DNA of 64,000 bases, from NCBI RefSeq assembly GCF_014192915.1, contig NZ_JACHYN010000014.1, positions 116,454 to 180,453 on the forward strand, read 5' to 3'. Position 1 is the stretch's first letter, and every line of letters begins with the position of its first letter. Source of the DNA: Azospirillum sp. OGB3. GTDB taxonomy: Bacteria; Pseudomonadota; Alphaproteobacteria; Azospirillales; Azospirillaceae. Below, piece by piece: positions 8,070 to 16,421 of this stretch. The notes under the pieces were generated by a model. That model saw nothing but the letters and a program-made list of their open reading frames with translations, was not told the origin of the DNA and made no database searches. Both the position numbers and the translations under genes were made by a program.

Positions 8070-9017
8070 ATGGACGATCCTTCCGTCCAACCGATCGCCG
8101 ACGATCTCGTTCTGCCTTTCCAGATCGAGGCGTCGCGCCTGCGCGGCCGCATGGTGAAGCTGGGCCCCGCGCTGGACGAAATCCTGACCCGCCATGCCTA
8201 TCCAGAGCCGGTCGCCCGCTTCCTGGCCGAGACGATGACGCTCGCCATGCTGCTGTCCAGCATGCTGAAGTACGACGGCATCTTCACGCTCCAGACCAAG
8301 GGCGACGGCCCGGTCCGGCTGATGGTGGCGGACATCACCTCGGTCGGCGACATCCGCGCCTACGCCCAGTTCGACGAGGAAGCCCTGGTCAAGGCCGGCG
8401 ACGACGTGGCCATCGCCCCGGCGCCGGCCCTGCTCGGCAAGGGCCACATCGCCTTCACCGTGGACCAGGGGCCGAACACCGAGCGCTACCAGGGCATCGT
8501 CGAGCTGTACGGCAAGACGCTGGCCGACTGCGTGCAGCATTATTTCCGCCAGTCGGAGCAGATCGACACCGGCCTGACCGTGTCGGTGGACCAGGAAACC
8601 CTGCCGGACGGCAGCAAGGGCGCCTGGCGGGCCGGCGGCATCATGATCCAGCGCCTGCCGCAGGACGCCACGGAAAAGGTGCTCGGCTCCGGCGACGAGG
8701 ACGCGTGGCGCCGCGCCATGGTCCTGCTGTCCAGCACCACCGGCGACGAGCTTCTCGACCCCGAGCTGCCGGCCCGCGACCTGCTGTTCCGCCTGTTCCA
8801 CGAGGACGGCGTGCGGGTGTGGCAGCCCAAGGCCCTGCGCTTCGGCTGCCGCTGCTCGCGCGAGCGGGTGTCGGACATGCTGTCCAGCCTGCCGCGGGAC
8901 GAGGTGCAGAGCCTGAAGATCGACGATGGGCGGGTCGAGGTGGTCTGCCAGTTCTGCTCCACCGCCTACCACTTCGACGACGCGGACCTCGACCGGGTCT
9001 ACGGGACGGCGAAGTAG
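8070..9017 (+). CDS. hslO: redox-regulated chaperonin Hsp33
   Basis: 315 aa. A cytosolic holdase activated by oxidation of a zinc-bound four-cysteine switch. The N-terminal folding domain is followed by the C-terminal zinc motif: CRC (in FGCRCSRERVS) and, 30 residues on, CQFC (VVCQFCSTAYHF). Start at ATG 8070, with GAGG at 8061-8064; the ATG at 8043 lies inside a hairpin arm and would add nine residues. It follows argF, a common alphaproteobacterial arrangement, and has a strong terminator after it. Confidence 0.93.
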   Translation: MDDPSVQPIADDLVLPFQIEASRLRGRMVKLGPALDEILTRHAYPEPVARFLAETMTLAMLLSSMLKYDGIFTLQTKGDGPVRLMVADITSVGDIRAYAQFDEEALVKAGDDVAIAPAPALLGKGHIAFTVDQGPNTERYQGIVELYGKTLADCVQHYFRQSEQIDTGLTVSVDQETLPDGSKGAWRAGGIMIQRLPQDATEKVLGSGDEDAWRRAMVLLSSTTGDELLDPELPARDLLFRLFHEDGVRVWQPKALRFGCRCSRERVSDMLSSLPRDEVQSLKIDDGRVEVVCQFCSTAYHFDDADLDRVYGTAK

Positions 9018-9045
9018 GGGGCTCCAGGTTCCGGATGCGCTTGGG

Positions 9046-9077
9046 AAACGGCGCGGCTATAGTGCCGCGCCGTTTTT
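9046..9077 (+). terminator. Rho-independent terminator of hslO
   Basis: A perfect 12-bp stem AAACGGCGCGGC (9046-9057) with GCCGCGCCGTTT (9064-9075), six-nt loop TATAGT and a run of five T (9073-9077). Confidence 0.88.
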
Positions 9078-9096
9078 CCGTCTCACCGGAGCGATC

Positions 9097-9684
9097 ATGC
9101 CCACCCGCCGTTTCGTTCTCGCCGCCGCTCTCGCCACCGTGGCCTTGACGGCCTGCCAGAGCACGCCGCCGCGTCCGGCGGCCCGGCCCATCGACTATTC
9201 CAACTTCGGCCCGATCGTCCTGAACGCGGGCGGCGTCGACGTGGTGGACGCCCACCGGCCGGCCGGCACCGCCGTCGACCAGCGCATCCCCCTGCCGCCC
9301 GCCGAGGCGGTGCGCCGCTGGGCCAACGAGCGGCTGCAGGCCGCCGGTGGGCCGGGCCGCGTCCGCGTCACCATCCGCGACGCCAGCATCGTCGAGGTTC
9401 AGCTTCCCAAGACCGGCGGGGTGAAGGGCTACTTCACCAACGATCAGGCCCAGCGCTACGACGGGCGGATCGAGGTCGAGATCAGCGGCGAACTGCCCGG
9501 CGAGACGACCTACCGCGGCATGACCAAAGCGACCGTGACGCAGTCCACCACCGTGCCGGAGAACATTTCGGTGGCCGACCGCGAGGCGACCCTGCAGGAT
9601 CTCGTCCGCCGCATGATGGACGACCTGAACGCCCGGCTGGACGCCGGCATCCGCAAGGATCTGGCGCCGATGGTGCGGCGCTGA
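9097..9684 (+). CDS. conserved lipoprotein of unknown function
   Basis: 195 aa with a lipoprotein signal: RRFVLAAALATVALTAC, lipobox LTAC, so Cys at about residue 20 is the likely acylation site. It is predicted to be anchored in a membrane facing the periplasm. The mature part contains a basic/hydrophobic region (AEAVRRWANERLQAAGGPGRVRVTIRDASIVEVQL split for length) like small alphaproteobacterial lipoproteins that accompany LPS or envelope maintenance. No catalytic motif was recognised. It starts 19 nt after the hslO terminator, so it probably has its own promoter overlapping that region or depends on read-through. Confidence 0.75.
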   Translation: MPTRRFVLAAALATVALTACQSTPPRPAARPIDYSNFGPIVLNAGGVDVVDAHRPAGTAVDQRIPLPPAEAVRRWANERLQAAGGPGRVRVTIRDASIVEVQLPKTGGVKGYFTNDQAQRYDGRIEVEISGELPGETTYRGMTKATVTQSTTVPENISVADREATLQDLVRRMMDDLNARLDAGIRKDLAPMVRR

Positions 9685-10169
9685 TGCGACCCACGCCGTC
9701 CGGCGCGGCCTAATCCGGATGGCGGGTCAGGGCGGCGGGGCCTTGGGGTTGCTCAGGGCCTTTCGCCGCGGCGCATAAGATGAAAATCAGTGTTGCGGTA
9801 CCCGCAAGTTCGGACTAGCCTTGATCGATCGTCAGGGTGCTCCCGAGTGGGAAGCCTTTTTGTTTTTTCCGGGGGCGGGTGAGCAATGGTTCTTTCGGCC
9901 TTCCAAGAGACGAACGATTCCGCCGCAGACACTCCGACCCAAGGCGCGATCCGCAAAAACTCCCGCGTTGCGCCGACAAGGACCGAACGGACCGGTGACT
10001 CGACGTCGCAAAGCCTCGGTGCCGCGTACCTGAACGCGCCCCGTCCGGAGCGTATGATGCCGGGTGAAGGGTCCAAAGTCACCATGTTCGATGCCCTTCT
10101 TCCGAAGGGGTTCCGCCAATCATTCGACCAGCACACCAACCGGAACCGCATCGGGTAACGCCATCCTTC
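9685..10169 (+). other. 485-bp gap without a confident gene
   Basis: Lower in GC than its surroundings. Several overlapping short frames exist (for example 9886-10158, 90 aa), but none shows a recognisable family, good codon bias or a clear ribosome site. No tRNA-like fold noticed. It probably contains the promoter of the gene at 10170. Confidence 0.4.
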
Positions 10170-10841
10170 ATGGGGAGCCACGTCGATTATCTGCGCGAGC
10201 CCGTCGCGCACGCTTACGCAGTTGCCGCGATCGCGTCAGCGGGACGTGCAATACCCCTCGACGACCTCAACTTTTTCCTGGCCGACGGTCTGACGCGCGA
10301 CATCGCGGATCGCAGCATCGCCAGCCAGCCCCTTTTCGTCGCCTATGAGACCACCTTGCGGTCTTTGCGGCGCGATCCCGGCACGTCGGGTCGCGCCTAT
10401 GCGCTGCTGTGCGCCTGTTCGGGAATCACCTACCAGACGGTTCTGGCCGATCAGGCTTGGGTGGAAAGGATGCCCGATCCCATCGACGGCTCCTTCGACT
10501 TCCAGGGGGTGGGGAGGCGCTTTTTCCGGGCGGCCTTCGCCGCGGTCCTGGTGGGCCGCTTGTGGGGGCAGATCTCCTCCCGGGCCGTCGAGCGCGACCG
10601 CGACCTCTTCCAACGGCTGAGTCTGAGAGTGGCTACCGAAGAGCAGGTCGCTTTGGAGTGTGCCGCGCTCGCGCGGGATCTGGTCGGCGTTCCCGGTATC
10701 GCCGGGCCTGACAACCCCATCCTGATGCAGGCGTTCGACGACGCCTTGGCCCGTTCAGCGGGTGGCACGCTGGTGCAGCGCATGGAAGCGGTCCACACGG
10801 CAATCCGGGGGCTGATCGACGATCTGTGCCGGCGCCGCTGA
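10170..10841 (+). CDS. hypothetical protein
   Basis: 223 aa, largely helical, with no signal peptide and no motif I recognise. Central hydrophobic stretches (FFRAAFAAVLVGRLWG) look like buried helices rather than membrane spans. Codon use is somewhat less GC-biased than flanking genes. The coding call rests on length, third-position GC and the lack of a competing frame. It ends 118 nt before the convergent ahcY. Function not assigned. Confidence 0.55.
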   Translation: MGSHVDYLREPVAHAYAVAAIASAGRAIPLDDLNFFLADGLTRDIADRSIASQPLFVAYETTLRSLRRDPGTSGRAYALLCACSGITYQTVLADQAWVERMPDPIDGSFDFQGVGRRFFRAAFAAVLVGRLWGQISSRAVERDRDLFQRLSLRVATEEQVALECAALARDLVGVPGIAGPDNPILMQAFDDALARSAGGTLVQRMEAVHTAIRGLIDDLCRRR

Positions 10842-10892
10842 GAAGACGGCTTGGCCATCGTCTGAAAGGGGGCGCCGCATTCGCTCCATGAA

Positions 10893-10920
10893 AAAGGGCC
10901 GCCCCATGGGGCGGCCCTTT
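10893..10920 (-). terminator. terminator of ahcY (28-bp perfect palindrome)
   Basis: AAAGGGCCGCCCCA (10893-10906) and TGGGGCGGCCCTTT (10907-10920). Read on the minus strand the stem is followed by a run of five T, so it mainly terminates ahcY. It may also stop the convergent transcript. Confidence 0.82.
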
Positions 10921-10959
10921 CCGTTCCGATCCGTTCGGACCCGGTCCGTCCGGACCCGC

Positions 10960-12264
10960 TTAGTAGCGGTAGTGGTCCGGCTTGAACGGGCCTTCGACCT
11001 TCACGCCGATGTACTCGGCCTGCTTGGCCGAAAGCGTGGTCAGCTTGGCGCCGATCTTGTCCAGATGCAGGCGGGCGACCTTCTCGTCCAGGTGCTTCGG
11101 CAGGACGTAGACCTTGTTCTCGTAGCTGGCGGCGTTGGTCCACAGCTCGATCTGGGCCAGCACCTGGTTGGTGAAGCTGGCGCTCATCACGAAGCTCGGG
11201 TGGCCGGTGGCGCAGCCCAGGTTCACCAGGCGGCCCTGGGCCAGGACGATCAGGCGCTTGCCGTCGGGGAAGACGACCTCGTCAACCTGCGGCTTGACCT
11301 CTTCCCACTTGTAGTTGCGGAGAGCCTCGATCTGGATCTCGCTGTCGAAGTGGCCGATGTTGCAGACGATGGCGCGGTCCTTCATGGCGCGCATGTGGTC
11401 CAGCGTGATGACGTCCACATTGCCGGTCGCGGTGACGAAGATGTCGCCCTGCGGGGCGGCCTCGTCCATCGTGACGACCTGATAGCCTTCCATGGCGGCC
11501 TGGAGCGCGGTGATCGGATCGATCTCCGTCACCAGGACGCGGGCGCCCTGCGAGCGCAGCGAGGCGGCCGAGCCCTTGCCCACGTCGCCGTAGCCGGCGA
11601 CCACGGCGACCTTGCCGGCCACCATCACGTCGGTGGCGCGCTTGATGCCGTCGACCAGCGACTCGCGGCAGCCGTAGAGGTTGTCGAACTTCGACTTGGT
11701 GACGCTGTCGTTCACGTTGATGGCCGGAACCTTCAGCGTGCCCTTCTTCATCATCTCATAGAGACGGTGGACGCCGGTGGTGGTCTCCTCCGACAGGCCG
11801 CGGACCTCGGCCAGCATCTCCGGATACTTGTCGTGCATGATCTGCGTGACGTCGCCGCCGTCGTCCAGGATCATGTTCGGGGTCCAACCGTCCGGACCGC
11901 GCAGCGTCTGCTCGATGCACCACCAGAACTCCTCCTCCGTCTCGCCCTTCCAGGCGAAGACCGGGATGCCGGCGGCGGCGATGGCGGCGGCGGCCTGGTC
12001 CTGGGTCGAGAAGATGTTGCACGACGACCAGCGGACGGTCGCGCCGAGAGCGGTCAGCGTCTCGATCAGCACGGCGGTCTGGATGGTCATGTGCAGGCAG
12101 CCGACGATGCGGGCGCCGGCCAGCGGCTTCGTCTCGCCGAACTCCGCGCGCAGCGCCATCAGGCCGGGCATCTCGGTCTCGGCGATGGTGATTTCCTTGC
12201 GGCCCCACTCGGCGAGGCTGATGTCCTTGACCTTGTAGTCGGTGAAGTTGGCGGGCGCGGCCAT
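10960..12264 (-). CDS. ahcY: adenosylhomocysteinase
   Basis: 434 aa. Hydrolyses S-adenosylhomocysteine to adenosine and homocysteine with a tightly bound NAD. Visible: substrate region CLHMTIQTAVLIETL, the NAD Rossmann motif GYGDVGKGSA, the CNIGHFDSEI motif and the C-terminal KPDHYRY. AGGAGA stands 7 nt before the ATG at 12264. In many Alphaproteobacteria ahcY lies with the chvI-hprK-ptsH block; here it is separate. A CATAAAG/CTTTATG palindrome about 100 nt upstream suggests SAH-responsive repression. Confidence 0.97.
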   Translation of the reverse strand: MAAPANFTDYKVKDISLAEWGRKEITIAETEMPGLMALRAEFGETKPLAGARIVGCLHMTIQTAVLIETLTALGATVRWSSCNIFSTQDQAAAAIAAAGIPVFAWKGETEEEFWWCIEQTLRGPDGWTPNMILDDGGDVTQIMHDKYPEMLAEVRGLSEETTTGVHRLYEMMKKGTLKVPAINVNDSVTKSKFDNLYGCRESLVDGIKRATDVMVAGKVAVVAGYGDVGKGSAASLRSQGARVLVTEIDPITALQAAMEGYQVVTMDEAAPQGDIFVTATGNVDVITLDHMRAMKDRAIVCNIGHFDSEIQIEALRNYKWEEVKPQVDEVVFPDGKRLIVLAQGRLVNLGCATGHPSFVMSASFTNQVLAQIELWTNAASYENKVYVLPKHLDEKVARLHLDKIGAKLTTLSAKQAEYIGVKVEGPFKPDHYRY

Positions 12265-12367
12265 CGGGGAGTCTCCTGGGCGGCTGTTTGCGGGACAGCA
12301 ATGAAAAGGGGCGGGCGCACCGGCCCGCTGTGGCGCTGGTGTAGCAGCGCATTCGGAACCCCGCAAG

Positions 12368-12385
12368 CATAAAGATATCTTTATG
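12368..12385. promoter_or_regulatory. 18-bp palindromic operator between ahcY and PAP2 gene
   Basis: CATAAAGATATCTTTATG is a perfect palindrome, and flanking GCAAG/TTTGC extends it with one mismatch. From memory it resembles the operators of ArsR-family SahR/SamR regulators of the methionine cycle in Proteobacteria. Its position upstream of ahcY fits. Confidence 0.7.
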
Positions 12386-12482
12386 TTTGCGGTGCGACGG
12401 CGTGGCCTTGCCCGTTTCGTTTCCGCGGACCTTTTTCATGCGGGTCCGCGTTCCCATAACCGTTTTGCGACGGACGGGAGGC

Positions 12483-13241
12483 ATGGGACGGGCGATGGCG
12501 CTGGCAGGATTGAGAGCACCCGGTTTCTGGACGAGGCTCGGCCGGCACGAGTTGCGGCTTCTCGTCGGCATGGCGGTCAGCGCCGGGCTGATCCTGGCCT
12601 TCGCCCTGCTGGCCGGCGAGGTGATCGAGGGCGAGACGGCGGCCTTCGACCGCGCGGTGCTGATGGCGCTGCGGGTGGCCGGCGATCCGGCGACGCCGCT
12701 GGGGCCGCCCTGGCTTCACAACGCGGCGCGCGACGTCACGGCTTTGGGCAGCATCACCGTGCTGTCGCTGATCACCGCGGTGACGGTGGGCTTCCTGCTG
12801 CTTCGGGGGAAGCGCGGGGCGTCGCTCCTGGTGCTGCTGTCGGTCGGCGGCGGCATGGCGATCAGCGGCCTGCTGAAGAACCAGATCGGCCGGGAGCGCC
12901 CGGACATCGTCCCCCACGGCGACATCGTCTTTACCGCCAGCTTCCCCAGCGGCCATTCGCTGCTGTCGGCGGTCGTCTTCCTGACGCTGGGCGCGATGCT
13001 GGCGCGCTTCGTCGAGGGGAGGCGGCAGAAGGCCTATGTGCTCGTCGTGGCGATGGCGGTGACGCTGCTGGTCGGCAGCAGCCGTGTCTATCTGGGCGTC
13101 CATTGGCCGACTGACGTTCTGGCGGGTTGGTGCGTCGGGGCGGGTTGGGCCGCGCTGTGCTGGCTCGTCGCCCTGTGGCTGCAAAGACGCGGTGCCGTCG
13201 AACCGGAGGGTGAAGCCGGAACGGTGCCGGATCGCACTTGA
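12483..13241 (+). CDS. PAP2 superfamily phosphatase
   Basis: 252 aa integral membrane protein with about six helices. The three-part PAP2 signature is complete: KNQIGRERP, then SFPSGHS, then SRVYLGVHWPTDVLAG. These enzymes remove phosphate from lipid phosphates such as phosphatidic acid or undecaprenyl pyrophosphate on the periplasmic face. The start is uncertain: ATGs at 12438, 12483 and 12495 are in frame, and a GGGAGG at about 12476-12481 could serve either of the last two. Substrate not determinable from sequence. Confidence 0.85.
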   Translation: MGRAMALAGLRAPGFWTRLGRHELRLLVGMAVSAGLILAFALLAGEVIEGETAAFDRAVLMALRVAGDPATPLGPPWLHNAARDVTALGSITVLSLITAVTVGFLLLRGKRGASLLVLLSVGGGMAISGLLKNQIGRERPDIVPHGDIVFTASFPSGHSLLSAVVFLTLGAMLARFVEGRRQKAYVLVVAMAVTLLVGSSRVYLGVHWPTDVLAGWCVGAGWAALCWLVALWLQRRGAVEPEGEAGTVPDRT

Positions 13242-13294
13242 CCCCACCGGGCCTCAGCCGATATTTCGGGTTATCCCGTCGATCAACCCACAGC

Positions 13295-13879
13295 ATGTCG
13301 ATGCCCGAAGGCCCATTGGACCGTGAAACCCTGCAAGCCGTCGGCGTGCTGAAGCGCGCCGTGGACGAGGCGCGGGTGCCGGGTGTGCTGGAGTTCCGCC
13401 TGCTCTCCAGCGCGTTGGAACGCACGCTGAAAACGGAAGATCTGGATGAACTGAACGAGGCCAAGCGCGTTTACGAAACGCTGGACGGCGAATGCCGGAC
13501 GCTGGTCGTGGAGCGCGCCACCAGCCTCGCCCATGCCGAGGCCGCCGAACGGCGGGCACCGCACGAAGACCCGGAGACGGTGCCCGTTGCCGTGGCGCAG
13601 CCGCTGCCGCCGGCATCACCGCCCGGGGGGCCGTCTTCAGGGCCGCCGCCGGGGCTGCGCGGCGGCCGAACGATGCGTCCGGCCACCGGCTTCCTGGCGG
13701 CGCTGAACGGCGTGCGCTCCGCCTCGCGGAGCCAGCCGCTGGGCCAGCGGACGGTGGACGGGACGCCCGACAGCCGCGCCACCGCGAAGTCGCGGCTGAT
13801 GGCGGCGGTGGAGGAGCGGCGCGAGACCGACCAGGGCGCACGGCACCTTTCCGGAGGTCCGGTGTCGGACGGCGACTGA
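13295..13879 (+). CDS. hypothetical protein
   Basis: 194 aa, soluble. Residues 1-80 are charged and helical (LQAVGVLKRAVDEARV... EDLDELNEAKRVYETLDGE), followed by a Pro/Gly-rich linker (PPASPPGGPSSGPPPG) and an Arg/Ser-rich tail. No family recognised. It is followed after 22 nt by another small gene on the same strand. Probably real because of strong GC3 bias; function unknown. Confidence 0.5.
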   Translation: MSMPEGPLDRETLQAVGVLKRAVDEARVPGVLEFRLLSSALERTLKTEDLDELNEAKRVYETLDGECRTLVVERATSLAHAEAAERRAPHEDPETVPVAVAQPLPPASPPGGPSSGPPPGLRGGRTMRPATGFLAALNGVRSASRSQPLGQRTVDGTPDSRATAKSRLMAAVEERRETDQGARHLSGGPVSDGD

Positions 13880-13901
13880 CAGAGATGAGGATGATCACAG
13901 A

Positions 13902-14273
13902 ATGACAGCGTTCAGGGTCGGGGATCAGGTGACGATCCACAACAGCCAGACCGGCCCGGAGAGGATCGCCACCGTCGATGCCTTCACCGAGGGCAACCGC
14001 TGCATGGTGCTGTCCGACGGCACCAAATGGCGGGCGGACGGGCAGCGCCAATGGCGCGTCGGCAGCGGCTACTACAAGGGGCCGGTGGTCGAGCGGACGC
14101 GGCCCGGCGACGTCGACATCGTGACGCGGCGCCGTGCCATCGGCGTGATCCGCAAGTTCGCCCAGGACCTGAACATGGACAGCCCCCTGGACGCGGCGGC
14201 GCTGACGCGCATCGTCGAGCGGATTCAGGCGGAGCAGGCCGCGGCCCCCAAGCCCGTGGCGTCCGAGGACTAA
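13902..14273 (+). CDS. hypothetical protein
   Basis: 123 aa. The N-terminal half (FRVGDQVTIHNSQTGPERIATVDAF) looks like a small beta-barrel (SH3/KOW-like) fold, with a helical C-terminus. No family call can be made. It is likely co-transcribed with the preceding gene and ends exactly at a terminator-like hairpin whose first bases are the stop codon. Confidence 0.6.
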   Translation: MTAFRVGDQVTIHNSQTGPERIATVDAFTEGNRCMVLSDGTKWRADGQRQWRVGSGYYKGPVVERTRPGDVDIVTRRRAIGVIRKFAQDLNMDSPLDAAALTRIVERIQAEQAAAPKPVASED

Positions 14274-14294
14274 AGCGAACTTCCGTTCGCTTTA
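14271..14294 (+). terminator. hairpin overlapping stop codon
   Basis: TAAAGCGAAC, loop TTCC, GTTCGCTTTA. A perfect 10-bp stem whose first triplet is the stop of the preceding gene. First of three hairpins in 115 bp. Confidence 0.65.
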
Positions 14295-14312
14295 GACTCA
14301 TATCGCCTCATT

Positions 14313-14356
14313 CGCCGGCGGGCTCCGGTCGCATGTGCGACCGGAGCCCGCCGGCG
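14313..14356. repeat. 21-bp perfect inverted repeat
   Basis: Arms 14313-14333 and 14336-14356 are exact complements with only TG between them, so a cruciform or a very stable RNA stem is possible. It has no T-run. Confidence 0.85.
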
Positions 14357-14362
14357 CGGTCC

Positions 14363-14384
14363 AAAGCGGATTGCAATCCGCTTT
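14363..14384. repeat. 22-bp perfect palindrome
   Basis: AAAGCGGATTG followed by its complement CAATCCGCTTT. It shares the AAAGCGRA...YCGCTTT core with the hairpin at 14271, suggesting a dispersed intergenic repeat family. Confidence 0.8.
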
Positions 14385-14524
14385 AGCGACCACAGACCCC
14401 CGGTCCCTTCCTCCGGGCATGGAAGGGGGAAGGGCATGCGTGTTGCGTTGGCATGCGAATGCGTATCATTATCATGGTATGCAGCCGTGAACCGGCCAGG
14501 CAACCGCATTCGGGCTGAAATCTC

Positions 14525-16051
14525 ATGACGGTCAAGAGGAAGGACGCCGCGCCGCGTCCGGAGGCGGAGGGATCCGGTCCGGGCAAGGCCACTCTCCAGG
14601 ACCAGGAAAACCGCCTGACCCGCGGACGCATCATCGTCGCGCTGGACGCGCTGCTGGCGAAACGGAACGTCACGCTGGCCGCCCGCGATCTTGGTCTTCA
14701 GACTTCGGCGCTCAGCCGGCTCCTGGCGCAGATGCGCGAGGAGTTCGGCGATCCCCTGTTCATCCGCTCGGGTCGCGGCCTGGTGCCCACGCCCTTCGCC
14801 GAGGCGTTGCGCCCGCGCGTCCAGGCGCTGGCCCGCGGGATCGATGCCCTGTTTGAACCGTCGTCGGGCCGCCCGGGGCTCGACGAGACCTTCGACCCCC
14901 GCTGGAACGTGCCGACCGCCGTCGTGGTGCCGCCGCTCCAGGTCCGGCCCGCCGGCCTGCTGGAGGGGCAGCCGTCACCGGCCCAGATCGACGCCAAGCT
15001 GGAGGGAATCGCGCCGGACGCCCCCGCGCAGGACCGTCTGGCCCGTCACATCGGCGTGCTGGGCATCGCCGGGGGTGGTCATGGCCGCCCGCTGACCGCC
15101 GAGGAGGCGGAGGAGGCGATGACCATCATCCTGGCGGGCGAGGCCGATCCGGTCCAGGTCGGCGCGCTTCTGGGCATGATGCGGATGCGCGGCTCGACCG
15201 CGCCGGAACTGGCCGGGATGGTCCGGGCAATGCAGGCGCATGTCGCCGCCGGGCTCGGCCGGACGATCCAGGCGGACATCGACTGGCCCTGCTTCACCTC
15301 GCCCAACTACCACAACCCGCCCTGGTTCTTCCACGCGGCGCGGCTGGTCGCCCAGGCCGGCCACCGGGTGCTGCTGCACGGCGGCACGGGGTGCAGCGCG
15401 GCCTCCGGCCGCTACGAGTTCATCGCGCCCACCGTGGGCATCCCGGTCTGCACCACCGCGCGGGAGATCGCGGCGGCGCTGGCGACGCAGCGGATCGCCT
15501 ACGCGCCGCTGGCCGCCCTGTCGCCGCAGATCTACCGGCTGATCGGGCTGCACCGCCTGACCCAGACCCGCTCCGCCGTGTTCGAGGCCGTGCATCTGCT
15601 GAAGCCGGCCAAGGCCAAGACCTCCCTGTTGGGCGCGGCGAAGCCGACCTACCGGGAACTGCACCGTGACGCCGCCCGCATCCTCGGCTGGAAGCACATG
15701 GCCGTGCTGGGCAGCGTGCGCGACGTCGCCCAGTTCACGCCCTTCCGTCCCTCCTCCATCCACCGTCTGGTCAACGGCGAGGCGGAGGACCTCATCCTGC
15801 CCGCCTGCATGGAGGAGCCGCCGCCGACGCCGCGCCCGCGCGGCACCAGCCTGGAATATTGGCAGGGTGTGTGGACCGGTGCCGTGCGCGACGCACGGGC
15901 GGAACGCATCATCATCGGCACTGCGGCCTTCGCTCTGTTCGCCCTTCCCGGCGCCACCGGATCGGCCTTCGCCGACGCCCTGCGGCTGGCCGAAGGGCTG
16001 TGGAAGGCCCGCCTCGGGCAGGCCGTTGCGGCCGCGCGAATTCCAGGCTGA
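14525..16051 (+). CDS. LysR-type HTH fused to TrpD2/YbiB-like glycosyltransferase-family-3 domain
   Basis: 508 aa. Residues about 30-95 form a winged helix of LysR type (ALDALLAKRNVTLAARDLGL, then QTSALSRLLAQMREEFGDPLF, then GLVPTPFAEALRPRV). From about 170 on, a domain like anthranilate phosphoribosyltransferase/YbiB follows (LTAEEAEEAMTIILAGEADP, VGALLGMMRMRG, ELAGMVRAM, VLLHGGTG, LHRLTQTRSAVFEAVHLLKP). The PRPP motif GTGGD is degenerate here (HGGTGCSAAS), so TrpD activity is doubtful. The usual LysR effector domain is absent. No tryptophan genes are nearby. It may be a nucleic-acid- or nucleotide-responsive regulator; role inferred. Confidence 0.75.
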   Translation: MTVKRKDAAPRPEAEGSGPGKATLQDQENRLTRGRIIVALDALLAKRNVTLAARDLGLQTSALSRLLAQMREEFGDPLFIRSGRGLVPTPFAEALRPRVQALARGIDALFEPSSGRPGLDETFDPRWNVPTAVVVPPLQVRPAGLLEGQPSPAQIDAKLEGIAPDAPAQDRLARHIGVLGIAGGGHGRPLTAEEAEEAMTIILAGEADPVQVGALLGMMRMRGSTAPELAGMVRAMQAHVAAGLGRTIQADIDWPCFTSPNYHNPPWFFHAARLVAQAGHRVLLHGGTGCSAASGRYEFIAPTVGIPVCTTAREIAAALATQRIAYAPLAALSPQIYRLIGLHRLTQTRSAVFEAVHLLKPAKAKTSLLGAAKPTYRELHRDAARILGWKHMAVLGSVRDVAQFTPFRPSSIHRLVNGEAEDLILPACMEEPPPTPRPRGTSLEYWQGVWTGAVRDARAERIIIGTAAFALFALPGATGSAFADALRLAEGLWKARLGQAVAAARIPG

Positions 16052-16089
16052 CGTATAAAAGACGTTCGGCCCGAGGCCGATCAGCATAT

Positions 16090-16104
16090 TGAGAATAATT
16101 CTTA
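16090..16104. promoter_or_regulatory. Fur-box-like operator
   Basis: TGAGAAT-A-ATTCTTA, a 7-1-7 inverted repeat with one mismatch between half-sites. It is close to the Fur consensus TGATAAT-N-ATTATCA. Confidence 0.65.
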
Positions 16105-16316
16105 TTATCGATGTTGCCGTGTGGCAACAGTGGGGTTCCTCCCGTCCGTGCCAGGGTCTGCGGAAGCCGTTGAGGAGACCTTTTAAGTCATTGAAGAGAA
16201 AACAGAAAAAGCTTTTCGGCGGGGCATTGCGCGAACCGCCGGGAAGCCCATTATGAGCCTCCGACAAACTGCATATCCCTGCATGCGCTGGGGCCGAATG
16301 ACGGTGATTTTGCAAT

Positions 16317-16331
16317 TTAGAATTATTCTGA
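16317..16331. promoter_or_regulatory. Fur-box-like operator proximal to receptor gene
   Basis: TTAGAAT-T-ATTCTGA, 7-1-7 with six of seven positions symmetric, 91 nt before the receptor ATG. Likely represses the receptor cluster when iron is plentiful. Confidence 0.65.
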
Positions 16332-16421
16332 ATGATCGCCGTTGATGGGGGCGCCGCCCCGCTTGGTAGATAGCCGCCGCTGATCGGCGCATCCGCCACG
16401 ACGATTTTTCGGGAGAGCCCC

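Larger units (their letters stand above)
16052..16421 (+). other. iron-responsive intergenic region upstream of TonB receptor
   Basis: 370 bp, distinctly AT-richer than the flanks. It contains two Fur-box-like palindromes (16090-16104, 16317-16331). No gene of its own recognised. Confidence 0.6.
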
